Shown piece by piece: positions 6,199 through 6,869 of a DNA stretch of 6,869 nucleotides. The stretch's first letter is position 1. Each line of letters starts with the position of its first letter. The position numbers and the translations under genes are program-made. This stretch comes from CAZCBD01 sp964496755 (GTDB lineage Bacteria > Bacteroidota > Ignavibacteria > Ignavibacteriales > Melioribacteraceae). The notes below the pieces were generated by a model that saw only the letters and a program-made list of their open reading frames with translations, was not told the origin of the DNA and did not search any database. The stretch spans positions 1 through 6,869 of the forward strand of contig CAZCBD010000149.1 in assembly GCA_964496755.1 (NCBI GenBank). Reading direction: 5' to 3'.

Positions 6199-6740
6199 TT
6201 TTCCGATTCCAATTTTTCCGTAGAAGAGGGCAAGTTGTTATTATTCCACTCTTCCCAGCCACCTTTAAAAACAAAGGTATTTTTAAATCCCAATTTTATT
6301 AATTTAATGGCCAACTTACTGCTTAAACCGCAATCTTCCGCACCGCAATAAACAACTAATTGCTTCGAGCGTGAAAGCGTATCAATAATAGGATGTGTTT
6401 TTTCAAACATATATTCAGGAACATTTATCGCATTTTTAACATGTCCTTCAGCAAAGTCCCATTTATCGCGAGCATCAATAAAAATCACATTTTTTTCTCT
6501 ATACAATTTAAGGGCTAATTTCAAATTAATAAATATAAGCTGTTTTGTGGCTCTATTATTTAATTCCGAATCATCCAGAATGTCAATCAACTTTGTGGAA
6601 TCAGATTCCATTATCATTTTTTCTTGTCGAATAAAATTAATACCAAAATCACTTATTAAATTATAACCCACCGATAGTATTATCGATGAAATAATTATTA
6701 TGCATACGGATTTAAATTCTATTTTATTTATTATTTTCAT
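6195..6740 (-). CDS. Membrane-anchored rhodanese-like domain protein
   Basis: This 181-residue protein has one N-terminal membrane helix (about residues 9-29, rich in I, V and L), a polar linker, and a single rhodanese domain. Marks of the domain are VIFIDARDKWDFAEGHVKNA (85-104), with the Asp-Ala-Arg and GH signatures. The active-site loop CGAEDCG starts at the presumed persulfide-carrying Cys132 after VVY and holds a second cysteine, Cys137. GGWEEW lies near the end. Rhodanese domains carry sulfane sulfur or act in thiol exchange. The position of the helix fits an N-in orientation with the domain outside the cytoplasm, but the topology is inferred. The start chosen is the ATG at 6740. A TTG two codons earlier (6746) is less likely. 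It is the first clear gene of the minus-strand run and its stop overlaps the next start as ATGA. No convincing promoter is visible in the short stretch ahead of it. Confidence 0.87.
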   Translation of the reverse strand: MKIINKIEFKSVCIIIISSIILSVGYNLISDFGINFIRQEKMIMESDSTKLIDILDDSELNNRATKQLIFINLKLALKLYREKNVIFIDARDKWDFAEGHVKNAINVPEYMFEKTHPIIDTLSRSKQLVVYCGAEDCGLSSKLAIKLIKLGFKNTFVFKGGWEEWNNNNLPSSTEKLESEK

Positions 6741-6869
6741 AATCAAAATATTAAAAAATCAAAATGAAATGCCAAATTAATCTTCAATAAATTCAGCATT
6801 ATTAGGTATTTCCGGTCGAACATGCAAAACATTTTCCTTTTGAATCAAAACTTATCAGGGCGGCATACA
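6741..6869 (-). other. Unresolved edge: possible tail of an upstream gene
   Basis: This stretch holds no complete gene. On the minus strand a short reading frame with codon use like the neighbours runs from a TTG at 6848 to a TAA at 6779-6777. It ends in the acidic sequence AEFIED, which looks like a natural C-terminus, but a TGA and TAA close the same frame just upstream. A second frame reaches the window edge and ends at a TGA at 6847-6845, reading RPDKF before its stop. The two would join into one frame if a single T were added in the TTTT run near 6847-6850. A third frame is open from the edge to a TAA at 6804-6802 and reads GKCFACSTGNT at its end. I cannot tell which, if any, is real. 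About 36 bases then remain before the rhodanese start. Confidence 0.3.

Noticed and set aside
6741..6780. Bacteroidota-type promoter ahead of the rhodanese gene
   Set aside because: The AT-rich stretch contains TTTG-like words, but they do not form a TAnnTTTG box at a proper distance from the start, and AT-rich sequence gives such words by chance.
1..6869. Mobile elements, CRISPR arrays, tRNA or rRNA genes, phage genes
   Set aside because: No transposase or integrase motif, no regularly spaced direct repeats, no cloverleaf or rRNA-like GC-rich segment was seen; nearly all bases are covered by metabolic, envelope or signalling genes.

Overview
The window is AT-rich bacterial chromosome (about 30% GC by eye), densely packed with genes. 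It holds the 3' part of one plus-strand gene, a run of seven overlapping or near-abutting minus-strand genes, and an unresolved gene edge at the right end. Isoprenoid synthesis by the MEP route (IspE) together with three family-9 glycosyltransferases of the LPS heptosyltransferase type points to a Gram-negative (diderm) bacterium. The low GC, weak or absent Shine-Dalgarno sequences, A-rich leaders and frequent TTG starts would fit the Bacteroidota/Ignavibacteria/Chlorobi neighbourhood. That placement is an inference from style, not from a marker gene.

Layout, left to right. Positions 2-844 (+) encode a membrane-anchored sensor histidine kinase that is cut by the window edge. It meets the minus-strand run tail to tail: its TAA and the TAA of ispE share the palindrome TTAA at 841-844. 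Read in its own direction, the minus-strand run starts at 6740 with a membrane-anchored rhodanese-like protein. It continues with a DoxX/MauE-type four-helix membrane protein, three consecutive GT9 glycosyltransferases (called A, B and C here, in transcription order), a homocysteine S-methyltransferase-family protein, and IspE. Every junction is an overlap of 4 to 26 bases, except one 7-base gap, so the run reads as a single operon. The right 120 bases hold no complete gene and are ambiguous.

The middle of the operon probably assembles a lipopolysaccharide core or a similar surface glycan. Its first two genes look like a sulfur or thiol-redox pair at the cytoplasmic membrane. The last two are housekeeping enzymes (methyl transfer to homocysteine, and the ATP-dependent step of the MEP pathway) that seem to be carried along on the transcript. 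The features most worth a second look are: two separate cysteine clusters in glycosyltransferase C, one of which is matched exactly in glycosyltransferase A and missing from B; the pairing of a rhodanese and a CGC-containing MauE protein with these cysteine-rich enzymes; three TTG starts in one operon, one of them in a TTGA stop/start overlap; and the convergent stop-codon overlap. I see no mobile element, CRISPR array, tRNA or rRNA, and no clear evidence of an entirely new system.
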